The notes: a model not told the origin generated them from the letters alone. A stretch of 64,000 bases of DNA from Gnetum montanum (GCA_015680685.1 MNCI01005975.1:152515-216514); one strand, 5' to 3'; shown: positions 23,077 to 34,276, counted from the stretch's first letter. Numbers and translations: made by a program.

Positions 23077-25610
23077 ATTTCTTCTCCTCATAAGCAAGAT
23101 CATACAAAACCATCAGTCCCTGAAGAATGCAAGGTGGTGTATACTCATCCAAATGAGCATGTACCTGACTTCACCTTCATCTGGCATCAAGATGAACAAC
23201 TGCAATGGCATGATATGGAAGGCAACATTGAATGCCTCTTAATCGATCTATTCCTGGGATGCTACTTCAAACTCTTAGGAGGTTGGGCATCCAAGATCTT
23301 CAAGAGAAGTATGTTGTGCATGATAATGACTACCGAGGCTACTATCCCACTAAAAAATAATGTAGGAGAGATCGACACCAGGAGAAACACCATGAGATTA
23401 TGAAGGGAAAAAATTCACTAATTCCTTATTCCTACTAATCAAAATGACAATGAGGATCCTCCCTTTGGGGGTTCTCAACATGAAGAGTCCCCCCTCCCCT
23501 TCCCCCCTTATTATTGGTGATGGGGGTGTGGCCCTAAATCGACAATCCACTATCAACAATCTAGGTTTAGATAAAAATGGAAGTCAAGACAAGGGCTTGG
23601 ACAAGTGTCAAGATTATAAGAAAACTAATGAACGTGGCCATTACAGCCATAGAGGAATTGATAGACATCATGGCGGTGGTATCCCTCCTCCCTCTTCATA
23701 TTATTTATTTGCATATTTTTCTTCCTCTTCTGGTTTTGACAAATGTTGTAGAAAGAACAATTATGATGAAGGTGAACAGTGGGACAACAATAATGATCAC
23801 TAGTCCCACCATGAACAAAGGGGAAGTAGAGGGCACCATTAGCATCATTGAAATAATGATGATGATGAGCCTTTATTGGAAACCCAAAGCATGCTAAATA
23901 TTGCAAAGGCTATAAAAATTCCATCCAGGTAGATGAAAGATAGTAAAATCAGACTATTTAATATGAACAATATTTCCAGATTTGAGGGGGGATACAACTT
24001 TGATTCAAAAACATGCCTTCAAGTTTTTCATGGTGCCTGTGGCTTACAAAATATTAAAAATAATTGGCAAAAATTAAAGCTATTTCCTAGGATGCTCATC
24101 AAGGAAGTAGAAACTTGTTATCAATCCTTGGAGCCAAAATCCATCTATATGTGGGGTACAATGTTAGAGTTATTGAATCATAAATATTAGACATACTCTA
24201 GAGTGTCTAATCTGAGAAGGTAGATCCAAGGACAGAAGCAAGGAAACCATGAACCCTTGGACACTGTCATGGGTAAATACTAGTCTGTCATACATCATTG
24301 CCTTGACCATGGTTATTCTTAGCAGGAACAACTTTGCCATATCATAGATGGACTTAGATTAGAAATGAGAAGAACTCTTGGGGTCTATGCCCAAGGGAGA
24401 CTATCAAAACTCAAAGCCCATCAGATCCAAAGGCTAATTGAGTAGGTAACAAAAGAAAAAGAAGAGTTGAGGAAATGCAAAAATGTTGAAGAATACAAGG
24501 ATCCATCCATTGAAAAGAGGGAAGTTCGATTTTATGACAATGAGGAGGAATCAACACTTGATGAGGTGGTGAATAGAAAGACCTTGCTAATTCAAAAAAT
24601 CTATGTTTGAAATTTTAGCCAAGGTAGATAAAATGTGGGATTTATTGGATGAAAAATTCCAAAGTACTCTGAAAGTCACCATAGAATTAAGAGAGCATAC
24701 TGAAAGTCACCATAGAATTAAGAGAGCATACTAATCATAACTATAGGAGGTTAAAAAAAAAGCTGAATGTGCCTACCAAAGGGGTAAGTGCAAGATTGCT
24801 ACCATAGATGAAGTTGTGGAAATTGAATCAAATGATGATGATGGATGTGACATCTACCAATATGAACATCCTAAGGGATGTTGTCCCATCGTGTCACACT
24901 TACAAGAGTCTCAGATGTATGCTCTAAATCTATGACTAGTAAAAAGAAAAACACCTAATAGATTAACTTATCCTCAAGGTAATCCCAAATAGTTCCATCA
25001 ACAACAACAATATTATCCAAGTGGAACTCCACCACAACTATACAAGAACTATCAATAATGGCATCAAACACAGTCATGGGGATGCCACCACCAAGGTAGC
25101 AATACACTTACAAGTAGCCAATTCCATATGGGTATTGCATTCAACAATCCCTATCTGCACGTGACTCTTCCAGTCACATTTCTCCTTTCCAACATCACTA
25201 CTGCCTTTCTGAATACTACAAAGCTTATTCTCCACATTCTAGGAGGGATGCAACATTTTATCCTTATCCTCCTCCTATTCCGACACTTATTCCTCCATCC
25301 TCGACATAGCTACCACCTTCTCTATCCATGTAAAGTGAACTTCTAGCTCAACCATAACAATGTAACACTACCAAGGCTATCAATCTACAACTGGTTCATC
25401 AACCAAGGGGTTTGGAACCTTGTGTAAATAAAAGATCATTCTTCCAATTAAATAGCCCTTCTAAGCCCTCACAGACTTTAGCAGTTGATCATCTTGCTCC
25501 CACCTCATCCTCTACAAGGCATTCCATCAAGTCCCCTTCAAACCAAATGCTATCCAACATCCATACTGTTATACTCATTTATGCTATATCTAATTGGATC
25601 TAGGCTGGCA
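23077..25610 (+). pseudogene. gag: gag of element C
   Basis: The start codon is lost (ATT at 23077 where B and G have ATG), then SSPHKQDHTK and the shared N-terminal block VVYTHPNEHVPDFTFIWHQ. A His/Asp/Asn-rich linker lies at about 23600-23860. The Retrotrans_gag domain spans about 23940-24430 (FPRMLIKEVETCYQSLEPKS, TLGVYAQGRLSKL). The knuckle is coded at 24846-24884 as CDIYQYEHPKGCC, with Tyr for the second Cys. A short direct duplication lies at about 24672-24733 (GAAAGTCACCATAGAATTAA twice). The Pro/Tyr-rich tail reaches protease at about 25610. Stops and shifts are frequent. Confidence 0.8.
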
Positions 25611-26047
25611 ACTTTCCTAGGGAATTAGTTGATCCTAGGAGTTCACTTATCTATTTGTAGATTGCTAGGAATGAACCATGTAAAGCTCTTCTTGATTCAA
25701 GTTCCAGTGTGAACTTTATTTCTCATGAGATGTATATTGCATGGAACCTGCTACCTCTTAAGAAGAGAAATATTTGATTATAATTAGTAAACCAATCCAT
25801 CACTATTCCATTGGGATTGGCTGAAGACATTGTGATCACTATCTATGGATGGTCTTATCCTATTGATTTCCTAGTAATCAAGATTAAGAATTGTAAAAGG
25901 GACTTCCCAATTATTATGAGAAGGCCATGGCTAAGCACTGTTGATGCAAGAATGGGCATTATAGATGTTTCCTTGGAGATATCTAAGGAAAATTCATTTG
26001 ATAGATCAAGAAGAGATGAGTTCCATGCATTTCATATAGCAATATAG
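25611..26047 (+). pseudogene. pol: Aspartic protease domain of element C
   Basis: The retropepsin-like domain that would process the polyprotein. The active-site region reads KALLDSSSSVNFIS, so the usual D-S-G or D-T-G has Ser in place of Gly. Downstream are PLGLAEDIVITIYGWSYPIDFLVI and FPIIMRRPWLSTVDARMGIIDVSLEI, the second half of the fold, which is intact as an open frame from 25811. Stops occur in the first half. Element G shares the DSS change. Because Gly of DSG is nearly invariant, activity is doubtful. Confidence 0.8.
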
Positions 26048-26487
26048 TGTGCAATTAAGTGCAAAAACTCTGGTCCATGAAACGAGTATCTATTTCTGCA
26101 TGTAGGTAATATGCACAAGAGGTAGATATACAAAGGCATCTGTACGCAGCAACCACAAAACAAGAGAGCACTCAATGGTTGACCATTGATTCTAATAGTA
26201 ACATAATGTGCATGGAACCTACTAAAAGCTTGACATACACTTATGTCACAAACATGGATGAACTAGAGCAAGTTGATCACCAACTTTCTAATAATGAAAA
26301 TGATGATACCAATTGGGGAGACTTGGAGATCCCTAAGAATTTTAATTAAGAGCCCTTAGAATTGAAAAATCTACCAATCATTCTATAATATGCATTCTTA
26401 AAAAATGTCAAGCTAATCATACTAAAAGCAAAACTTTCTCCCAAGTAGAAAGAAAAACTATTAAAAGTGGTCAACAAATAATCAACA

Positions 26488-27260
26488 ACCTTTGCTTGGT
26501 CATATCCTAAACTCACTAGAATTGATCCATGGATATGCTAGCATCACATTTACACTAATCCATCCATGAAGCCAAGGAGGCAACGACAATGCTGGTTGAA
26601 CCCAAAATTGAAGCAAATCATCAAAGAAGAGATTGTGCATCTCCTTAAGGTAGGGTTCATCTACCCCATTGCAAATAGCAAGTGGATTAGTCCACTCGTA
26701 ATACTACCAAAGAGAGGTGGAAAATGGTGGATTTTTATTGACTTTAGGCTATTAAACATGGAAACATTCAAAGATCATTTTTTGTTGCCATTCGTTGATC
26801 AAGTGTTGGACACCATATCTAGGCATTGCTATTACGGTTTTCTGGATTATTATAGTAACTATAACCAAATCTAGATTGCACTAAAAAACCAGGCCAAAAC
26901 AACATTCATGAATTCATGAGGGATCTTTGCACATCACAAGATGTCTTTTGGTTTGTGAAACACTCTTGCTACTTTCCAACATCTAGTTTTAAGCATCTTT
27001 CAGTAGCAAATAAGTAGTGGAATGGAAGTCTTCATGGATGACTTCTCTAGTTATGGTGCTGCATTCGAGCAAGCCTTGGACTAGCTTGAGCAAGTACTAA
27101 AAAGATGCATGGAAACAAATTTGCAATTCAATTGGCAAAAGAGTCATCTCATGGTCCAAGAGGGCATTGTATTATGACACCAAATTTTGCAAGAAGGGAT
27201 TGAGGAAGGCCCCGAAAAGATAAGGGTCATCCAAGGGATCACTCACTAACCAAAAACTAT
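26488..27260 (+). pseudogene. pol: Reverse transcriptase domain of element C
   Basis: Homologous to the RT of B: KPRRQRQCWLNPKLKQII, VGFIYPIANSKW, LPKRGGKWWIFIDFRLL, FVDQVLDTISRHCYYGFLD, then MSFGL and LATFQHLVLSIF, and the catalytic GMEVFMDDFSSYG. It keeps the segment before the catalytic box that B has lost. The first half is open from 26566 to 26874. Several stops follow. The connection domain (KIRVIQGITH, IKDIRSLLGHTRY) leads to RNase H. Confidence 0.85.
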
Positions 27261-27329
27261 CAAAGATATTCGATCATTGCTTGGACACACTCGTTACTAG
27301 TAGTGATTTATAAAGAATTTTTCTAAGAT

Positions 27330-27765
27330 CATGAAACCATTGGTTGAGCTAACAAAGAAAGATGCTCCCTTCATCTAGACCAAGGAATGAAAAAATGCAT
27401 TCTAGAGCCTCAAGAAAAAGCTCATAGAGACTCTAAATCTATGAGCACCTGACTAGTCCAAACCATTTCATATAATGAGATATACATCTAACTATGCTTT
27501 GGCATCCATGCTTACACTGTTGGACAATAAGAAACATCCATGTTACATCTACTACGCAAGTCAAAGCATTATGGGTGCATAATTGAATTACACCACAATG
27601 GAGAAAGAACTGTTGGTGGTGGTGTATGTTCTAAAAATGTTCAAGCCATATGTTCTTGAATATAAAGTGTTTATGCACACTAACCACAATTCCATCTACT
27701 TCCTTATGAACAAGCCAACAGTGAGCTCCTATGTCATATGGTGGCTGGTGATCATGCACGAATTA
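27330..27765 (+). pseudogene. pol: RNase H domain of element C, cut at the G junction
   Basis: Blocks visible: LTKKDAPFI, FHIMRYTSNYALASML (the first acidic position, Asp in B and D, is Tyr here), YYASQSIMGA, NYTTMEKELLVVVYVLKMFKPYVL (second acidic residue kept), HTNHNSIYFLMNK (third, Asp changed to Asn), SSYVIWWLVIM. Alignment with B stops at about 27765, where sequence of the LTR of element G begins. Confidence 0.8.
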
Positions 27766-28083
27766 GGGTGTGAACAGTAAGTGCGAACGGATGCTAATGC
27801 TAGGTTAATTAAGGCTTAGTTAGTTAGTTAAAGTTAGATAATTAGTCTCTTCACCCTTCACCTTATCAGCATAGGAGATAAAATAGAAAAGATATAAAAA
27901 TCATATACCTCAGACTTACTTAATCATACAATCGTGACAAATACAAGTTTGGGAAGACAACGAATGATTAACCTTAAGTGTTACATGAGGCATGTAGGCA
28001 CTTAGTATGTGGAGTTCAACTGGATCATGCATGTAACGCCAGTATTCATATGGTTGAGTGTAAGGGTACCTCGCCACTCATCA
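27766..28083 (+). mobile_element. 5' LTR of element G, truncated (R/U5 end only)
   Basis: Co-linear with the last part of the G 3' LTR, starting in GGTGTGAACAGTAAGTG and ending CGCCACTCATCA. U3, TATA and the front of R are deleted. Confidence 0.85.
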
Positions 28084-28084
28084 T

Positions 28085-28103
28085 TGGTACTGTTGTCGGG
28101 GAC
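28085..28103 (+). promoter_or_regulatory. Primer binding site of element G, tRNA-Asp type
   Basis: TGGTACTGTTGTCGGGGAC follows the LTR by one base. It is the clearest match in the window to the 3' end complement of plant tRNA-Asp. Confidence 0.88.
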
Positions 28104-28229
28104 TAAGTTGTTTGTGCACTAAGTAGAACATAGGAAATCATCCACATCATTGGAAGCTTAAATGAACCTTAGTGTTAATTAAACAAAAAATACTAAAACA
28201 ACGGTTAGTAGCACACCAAGTAAGATACA

Positions 28230-30728
28230 ATGTCTTCTTCTTCGAACAAGAGCACTTCACCACCTAGGGATCACACAAGAAATAGTCAGCAGTCTAACAC
28301 ACATAAACAACCGCCAATTCCTCAACAGTATCAGGTGGTATATACTCATCACGATGAGTATATACCTGATTTTAATTTTATCCTCCATCAGGATGAACAA
28401 CTACACTAGAGAGATCTACAAGGTAACATAGTGTTACCTCTAGATCGGGCAATCCCTAACATGCTTCTTCGTGCTCTTGCACAGATAGGCATGACACAGC
28501 TATACGTTGAATACGTTATAGGTTATTTTGACACAAGGGATTACCATCCCATAGTAGCACAATATTTAAGGGACTTACGGCAGGAGAGCCACCATACATT
28601 GTTGAAGGACAAAGGGGTCCCACACATCCTAAGCGAAATTGGAGATGGTGAACCAGTTATAACTGGTTCTCTATCAGTTGATGTTTCCCCTCCTAACAAT
28701 GGTGAGGAGGTGGGGCATCAGAACCTACACTCCATGATACACAACCCTAGTGTTCATTGAGGGAATAAAAACACATGACAAGGACAGGCATTCTAATCGT
28801 CATCACGATTGAGACAGGGATAATCGAAGAGAAGGCAGGAGACATCACTATGGTGATGGCTCTCCTTCTTCTTTCCATTCATCACATCATTCACCCTCTC
28901 CTTTCACATCAAGGTGCATCCACAAAGAGCACAATGGTGAGGATAAGGATAAGCAAAAGGAGAGACCTCAACGAGAGAGTCGAGAGTGAGGATGAGGGCA
29001 TTCGAGAGAGTCAAGACATAGAAGGAAAAGTAGGGAACCACGTAGGCATCATAGACATCATGAGAGAGATGATCATGATGAACCCATACTTGCCATCTAA
29101 AGTATGTTAGACATCATGGAGATAGTTAGAATACCCACAAGTCACCAAAAAGATGCTTGGATCAAGAGATTGGATATGAACAATATCCCATACTTTGAAG
29201 GGGGATACAACATTGATCTGTAAAATCATTTACAGGTATTTCATGATGCCTACGCCTTGCAAAATATTGAAAAAAAGTGGTAGAAATTAAAGTTGTTTCC
29301 TAGGATACTCATAAAGGAAGCAAAGAGTTGGTACCAGTCCTTAGAGCCGGAAACCATTAGGAGATGGAGTACAATGTTAGAGTTGTTCAATGATAAATAC
29401 CAAACATACTCCAAAGTGTCCAACTTGTGTAAACAGATCCAAGGATGGAAACAAGGTACTCATGAACCCTTGGATGCTGCCATGGGCTGATATTATGAAT
29501 TTTTACATCATTGCCTAGGTCATGATTACGCACAACAAGATCAACTATGCCACCTCTTAGATGGGCTAAGACATGAAACCAAGAGAACCCTTGGGACATA
29601 TGCCCAAGCGAGACTATCTGAACTTAGGTTCCATGAAATTCATCGATTGTTGGAGCAAGTAGCTAAAGAAGAAGGGGAGCTATGGAAAAGAGAAAATGTG
29701 GAAGAATACAACTTCGATCCTTCCCTCTGAAAGAAGGGAGTAAGATTCTGTGATGAAGAGGATGAGTCACCACTCAAAGAGTTGGTGAATAGAAAAACCT
29801 TGCTGCTTCAAAAGCTAACAACTGAGGTGTCGACTAAGGTAGATCAAATGTGGGACTCCTTAGATAGTAGATTTGAAATTGTTTTAAAAATTGTAGAGGA
29901 TTCTAAGGAGGAACGAAGTAGTGACCATGACAAGAAAAAGTGGAGAGATTCAGGCCATGCATGTGACAAGGGTAAGGGAAAAATAACTATCATCGATGAG
30001 GTTGTGGATTCTGACATAGATAATGATGGTGGATGTGAGATCTACCAATATGATCATCCTAAGGGATGTTGCCCAATAATCTCACATCTACAAGAGTCTG
30101 GGGTGTATGCACTCAACCCAAGACTTAATAGATGATATGCACCCTGAAGGTTACCTTATCCCCAAGGTAACCCAAGGCAGTTCCACCAACCATTAACGTA
30201 TTATCCAAGTGGAACTCCACCACAACCTATCAAGCAACACCAGTAGTGGCAACATCCACAGTCATGGGGGATGCCACTACCTAGACAACAATACCTTACC
30301 AGTAACTAGACCCATATGGCTACTACGTGCAACAACCGGTTTCTCCAAATGACTCTATGGGTCACGCAACCCCACAATGTCACTACCAAGTTCGGGAGTA
30401 TTTTAGAAGGACTCCTTCTTCACCAGGAGACATACCACATGCATACCATCCTTCAAATCCATCTGCCACTCTTATGCCGGTAGTTCCACTATCTCCCGCT
30501 CCAACAATGCAAGGGAAACTCCCCACTCAACCGTAGCAACGTAATGCTACGAGAGCTGTAAACCTTTAACCCACTGCTGGTTCTGACAACCACAAGAAGA
30601 GAAGACCTTTTTTCAGAACCAAAAGCCCAGACAAGCTCTCACAACCACAAGTGGTTGAGTCTATGTATGCTCCTCCAACAATTAAGGCTTTGGAGCTCCC
30701 TTCAAACCAACAATAGAGCTTAACGCAT
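28230..30728 (+). pseudogene. gag: gag of element G (best-preserved gag in the window)
   Basis: ATG at 28230 opens MSSSSNKSTSPPRDHTRNSQ, then VVYTHHDEYIPDFNFILHQDEQL and PLDRAIPNMLLRALAQIG; one frame to about 28757 with a single TAG. After a one-base shift comes an Arg/His/Ser/Asp-rich segment (about 28770-29090; RHSNRHH, HSRESRHRRKSREPRRHHRH), then the Retrotrans_gag domain (about 29150-29640; MNNIPYFEGGYNIDL, FPRILIKEAKSWYQSLEPE, RWSTMLELFNDKYQTYSKV, GTYAQARLSELRFHEI). Next is a charged helix (VAKEEGELWKRENVEEY, KVDQMWDSLDSRFEIVLKI), the knuckle CEIYQYDHPKGCC (30034-30072) with PIISHLQESGVYALNPRL, and a Pro/Gln-rich tail with RRPFFRTKSPDK. Few stops, mostly TAG or TGA. Confidence 0.87.
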
Positions 30729-31259
30729 ATGACTATTGTAACACATACCATTACCGATTGGATCAAGGTAGGCCACCTTCCCAGGAAACTCTCTGACCCT
30801 GGAAGTCCCTTAATCTACCTCCAAGTTGCTGGGAATGAACCTCATAAAGCTCTTCTTGACTCAAGTTCTAGAGTCAACTTAATCTCACGAGAAATGTATA
30901 AATCCTGGAACCTACCTCCACTTAAGAAGAGAAATATTCAACTAGAGCTAGCTGACCAGTCCATCACCATTCCCTTGGAATTGGTGAAGGACATTGGTAC
31001 CACTGTGTGTGGTTGGTCATACCCAGCTGATTTCCTGGTGATAGAAGTCAACAGCAACAAAGGGTACTTCCCAATTATAATGGGAAGGGCATGGCTAAGT
31101 ACAATAGACACATGCCTAGGAATCTGTGATCTTTCCTTGGAAATATCTAATGTAAACATTTATGGAAAGATCGAGAAGAAGAAAGTTCCATGTATCACAT
31201 ATAGTGGATCAGAGGGTGATGGCATGGAGGAATGCTCAGCATTTCTTACATGTAACTAG
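30729..31259 (+). CDS. pol: Aspartic protease domain of element G (open frame)
   Basis: A 176-codon frame with no internal stop, in the same frame as the end of gag, so the displayed ATG is probably internal to a gag-protease polyprotein. It shows ITDWIKVGHLPRKL, SDPGSPLIYLQVAGNEPHKAL, active-site LLDSSSRVNLIS, WNLPPLKKRNIQLELADQ, GWSYPADFLVIEV and FPIIMGRAWLSTIDTCLGI with LSLEISN. The fold elements of a plant gypsy retropepsin are complete, except that the catalytic D-S-G has become D-S-S, as in C. It ends at a TAG in the place where C and B run on toward RT. Confidence 0.82.
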   Translation: MTIVTHTITDWIKVGHLPRKLSDPGSPLIYLQVAGNEPHKALLDSSSRVNLISREMYKSWNLPPLKKRNIQLELADQSITIPLELVKDIGTTVCGWSYPADFLVIEVNSNKGYFPIIMGRAWLSTIDTCLGICDLSLEISNVNIYGKIEKKKVPCITYSGSEGDGMEECSAFLTCN

Positions 31260-33094
31260 TATGCCCTAGAAACTCTGATACAAAGGTACCTATATGTAGC
31301 AACCACACAACAAGTGAACACCCCGTAGTTGACAGCTAATTAAAAGAGCAACCGACCAACATGCATGGAACGAACTAGGGGAACAACTCATGCCCATAAC
31401 GAAAGCATAGATACATTGGAATATGAGCATCGCCAACTTCCACCCCTTAACCTGAAAACATCAATTGGGAGAAGTTGGACACTTTTAAGAAATTCAAATA
31501 GGTGCTCATTATTTTGGATCTCTCCCTCTCAATTCAGTCATGGGGGAGATAGCCACCTATGCTAATCATTCGGGGCCCTCAGTTCTTTTTAGTTTTTGTC
31601 TTACGCATTTTTGTTTTACACATTTTTGTTTTACAAATTTCTTTAACTTTTCTTGTTTTTGTTTTACAACATCATCATACTTTTTTATTTTTCTTTGTGT
31701 GTGTGTGTGTGTGTGTTATCCATCTTGTCAAGTTTTTCCTTTAATAAGTGTTCTTCATGATGGTATGAACTGTTTTCCTATTGATTACTAATGTTTAGTT
31801 TTTACCTTTAAGTAATGATGTTGATACTAAAGTATGGTTCTTTTGATATGGCAGGCAATGAGTTCACTTCATTCATACATCCACAAATTTCTATGGTCTC
31901 TCTTGGCTTAGAACAGTACAGTCCCTTTTTCAATAATAAGAACTATAACGAATCGGTGACTGGGCATTTCTCAAACTACGGAAGGACTCAAGGATTGAAA
32001 AGGGTGTGACTTCAAGGGAACTTGGTGCATTTGTGTTGGCCATTCTCTTGGGTGCTTGGATGTTTTTTTATTGAGTTTTCCTTCCCATTCTGACACTGCT
32101 CCATTATCGGCAAGCTAAGCAAATAAAAATAATAAAGTCTTTGCATGGTGTGGTTCTCACGCATAAACACATAAAACACAAAAAAAATAATGAGAATTCA
32201 AAGCACACCCCTTAGACGAAATAATCTCTTGGGCTACAAGCACTGGTTATGGAACTCAAAATAAAAATGTTCCCTCTACCTAAGGCCCTTCTCACTTCCC
32301 ATTCTCTCCTCCTTCATTTCGTAAGAATGGTGGTGGCTCTTTGGGGGATGCATTCTTGTTACTTCAAGAGGATGGGTTGGCAAAATGTATTAATGTGAAG
32401 TCACTAGATGTGGTTTGTTGAGGCCGGACTTAGAATGAGATCTGCTAAGTCACATTAACCATGAAATACACAAGGGGTTGTACATCACCTTGTTCTTGGG
32501 ATTCCATTCCATTCTCTTCTCTCCATCCTTCTCTCCATTGTTCACCTCATTGCTGGTTGTATCATTAGTGTATATTTTGGCTGATGCATTGTTCTCTTTT
32601 TGGTAAATTCTTGCAGTTAAGACTTTAACTCTTGTTCCAAATGACATTCCCAGAGTCTACGGACTCTTTGAATGTGGGTTTGTCAAGGCATTAAGGGCAT
32701 GAGCCTGCTTTGGGGAGGACCCATTGGCATTCCTCTTTGGTGCATCAATTAAATTCTTTCCCTTAACATTTTTGTAATCCACTAAATTTTTTTCATTTCC
32801 ATCTTGACATCCATTTCATCAATGTTATAGTTGTCCTTTTTTATCCATCTTTCTTATTCCTTTTCTTTTTTCATTCTATTGCTACCAGAGGTTCGTGATT
32901 AGTCATGGGGGTATGGGGCCCAATATTTTTGATTTTCTCCTAACCCCTACACCTTCAGTAATCACCACTATTATATCTCCAGACCTGTATCAGCCATACC
33001 ACAACCTAGCCAATGGACCTTTCACTGAAGCAAGGTATCAACTGCATTGAAATTCATTTACCCTTGCTAATATACGATTGTGTTGTGTGTGCAG
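31260..33094 (+). other. Noncoding region after protease in element G
   Basis: About 240 bp of decayed post-protease sequence leads to a polypurine-like CAGTCATGGGGGAGATAGCC (about 31529), then the conserved block seen in A, B and C: T-rich TTTTACA words, GGGTGTGACTTCAAGGGAAC (about 32004), GTCTTTGCATGGTGTGGTT (about 32137), GGGGAGGACCCATTGGCAT (about 32713) and a second TTAGTCATGGGGGTATGGGG (about 32892). The U3-like repeat and TATA box seen before the third ORF in B, C and D are not here. The open frames at 31540-31791 are low-complexity T-rich sequence. Confidence 0.6.
31696..31717. repeat. (TG)n microsatellite
   Basis: About 11 perfect TG dinucleotides inside the T-rich part of element G's noncoding block. 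Confidence 0.95.
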
Positions 33095-33178
33095 ATGGCA
33101 ATCATACAACAACAGATTGGATCTAGAGGGAACACTTGCAATAGATCGGTGCCGAAGCAGTTATGGAAGGAACGAGAT
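33095..33178 (+). pseudogene. Vestige of the third ORF start in element G
   Basis: ATG after TTGTGTGTGCAG, a strong splice-acceptor-like context at the same place as the third-ORF start of A, C and D. It codes MAIIQQQIGSRGNTCN and stops after 27 codons. None of the central domain or coiled coil follows before the LTR priming site at 33453; 33179-33450 holds only the 3' tail shared with A and C. Confidence 0.5.
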
Positions 33179-33465
33179 TGATGGCGTGCTTATGGATAGA
33201 CAATGAAAGGCGCAATCTTGGCGTTGGCAGTAGCAAACTTCTTCTCTCTTCTCGCTTCTTTCTCAGCTACCAAATAAGGCTTGATGTCAAATGTATAAGG
33301 TGTTCACTCTTGTTGTCATGAACACAAGTTTTGTCTTGTTATGTAATGATGATCTGTTCACATGTCATCCCATTCACCATTAGTTCCATTTAAGTCAATA
33401 ATCTCATACCTTCTCAATATTTTGTAAGGAACTTGAGGATGAGTTTTTATTCAATCATGGGGGTA

Positions 33466-34276
33466 TGATGGGATGCCTCGTGATATTGCGTATGCAATAT
33501 CGTGTCTTCCCCTACAATATCGCGTACGCGATATCGCGGTGCACCGCCAAGTCTATAAATAAGCGGCGGCTCTACCTTGTTTCTCATTCTAGGCTAGACC
33601 ATAGCGAAACTCTTGCAGTTTTACCTCTCTAGAGATAGAATATTTTCCATGTGCCCGCAGTAGGAGCTCCAAAGTTAACGGATCTTTATTCGAGCAAATA
33701 TTGTACCTAAACACAAGTTTGCGTACGACAATAAAGACGAACTTCTTGGATAGACCTTGTAGTGCATGGAATAGGCTAAATAGGATTTTATTTATTGTTA
33801 TTTATTGTTTATCGTTTAAATTCTTTATTATTTGATTAAATATTTCTCAACCCTTCTCCTGTAGTTAAGTGCATTCAGTACGATTACTTCGAGCATGTCC
33901 ATTACGGTTGGTGATCCTAGCAACGAATAACATTTGGTAACCAAGGTTGCATTGGTTCAAGGTGTGAACGGTAAGTGGGAATGGATGCTGATGCTAGGTT
34001 AATTAAGGCTTAATAGTTAGTTAAAGTTAGTTAATTAGTATCTTCACCCTTCACCTTATCAGCATAGGAGATAAAACAAAAAAGATATAAAAATCATATA
34101 CCTTAGACTTACTTAACCATACAACCGTGACAAATACAAGTCTAGGAAGACAACGAAAGATTAACTTGAAGTGTTCCATGAGGCGTGTAGGCATTTAGTC
34201 TACGGAGTTCGACCGGATTGCACATGTAACGCTTGTATTTGTATGGTTGAGTGTAAGGGTACCTCGCCACTCATCA
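33466..34276 (+). mobile_element. 3' LTR of element G (CpG-rich palindromic U3)
   Basis: 811 bp from TGATGGGATG to ACTCATCA, preceded by TCAATCATGGGGGTA. U3 has a near-palindrome at 33482-33501 (GATATTGCG/TATGCAATATC) and a perfect 18-bp palindrome, ATATCGCGTACGCGATAT, at 33517-33534. TATAAATA lies at 33554-33561. An AATAAA and the shared U5 follow. Confidence 0.92.

Larger units (their letters stand above)
27766..34276 (+). mobile_element. Element G, gag-protease-only retrotransposon nested in the integrase of C
   Basis: The right border is exact: an 811-bp LTR ends ACTCATCA at 34276 and C's integrase resumes at once (DVLWAY frame). The left LTR survives only as its last 318 bp, because a deletion took its 5' part plus about 0.94 kb of C. 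Inside are a good PBS, gag, protease, the conserved noncoding block, a vestigial third ORF, the priming site and the LTR. RT, RNase H and integrase are absent: protease is followed by about 240 bp and then the post-pol polypurine-like motif. It would have needed enzymes from a full element. It is the best-preserved element in the nest, as expected for the youngest. Confidence 0.88.

Noticed and set aside
31540-31791. 83-codon hydrophobic open frame that could look like a membrane protein
   Set aside because: T-rich noncoding sequence with a TG microsatellite. The same T-rich block in C (34739-35026) and B gives similar Phe/Leu-rich readings by composition alone, so it is not an env gene.
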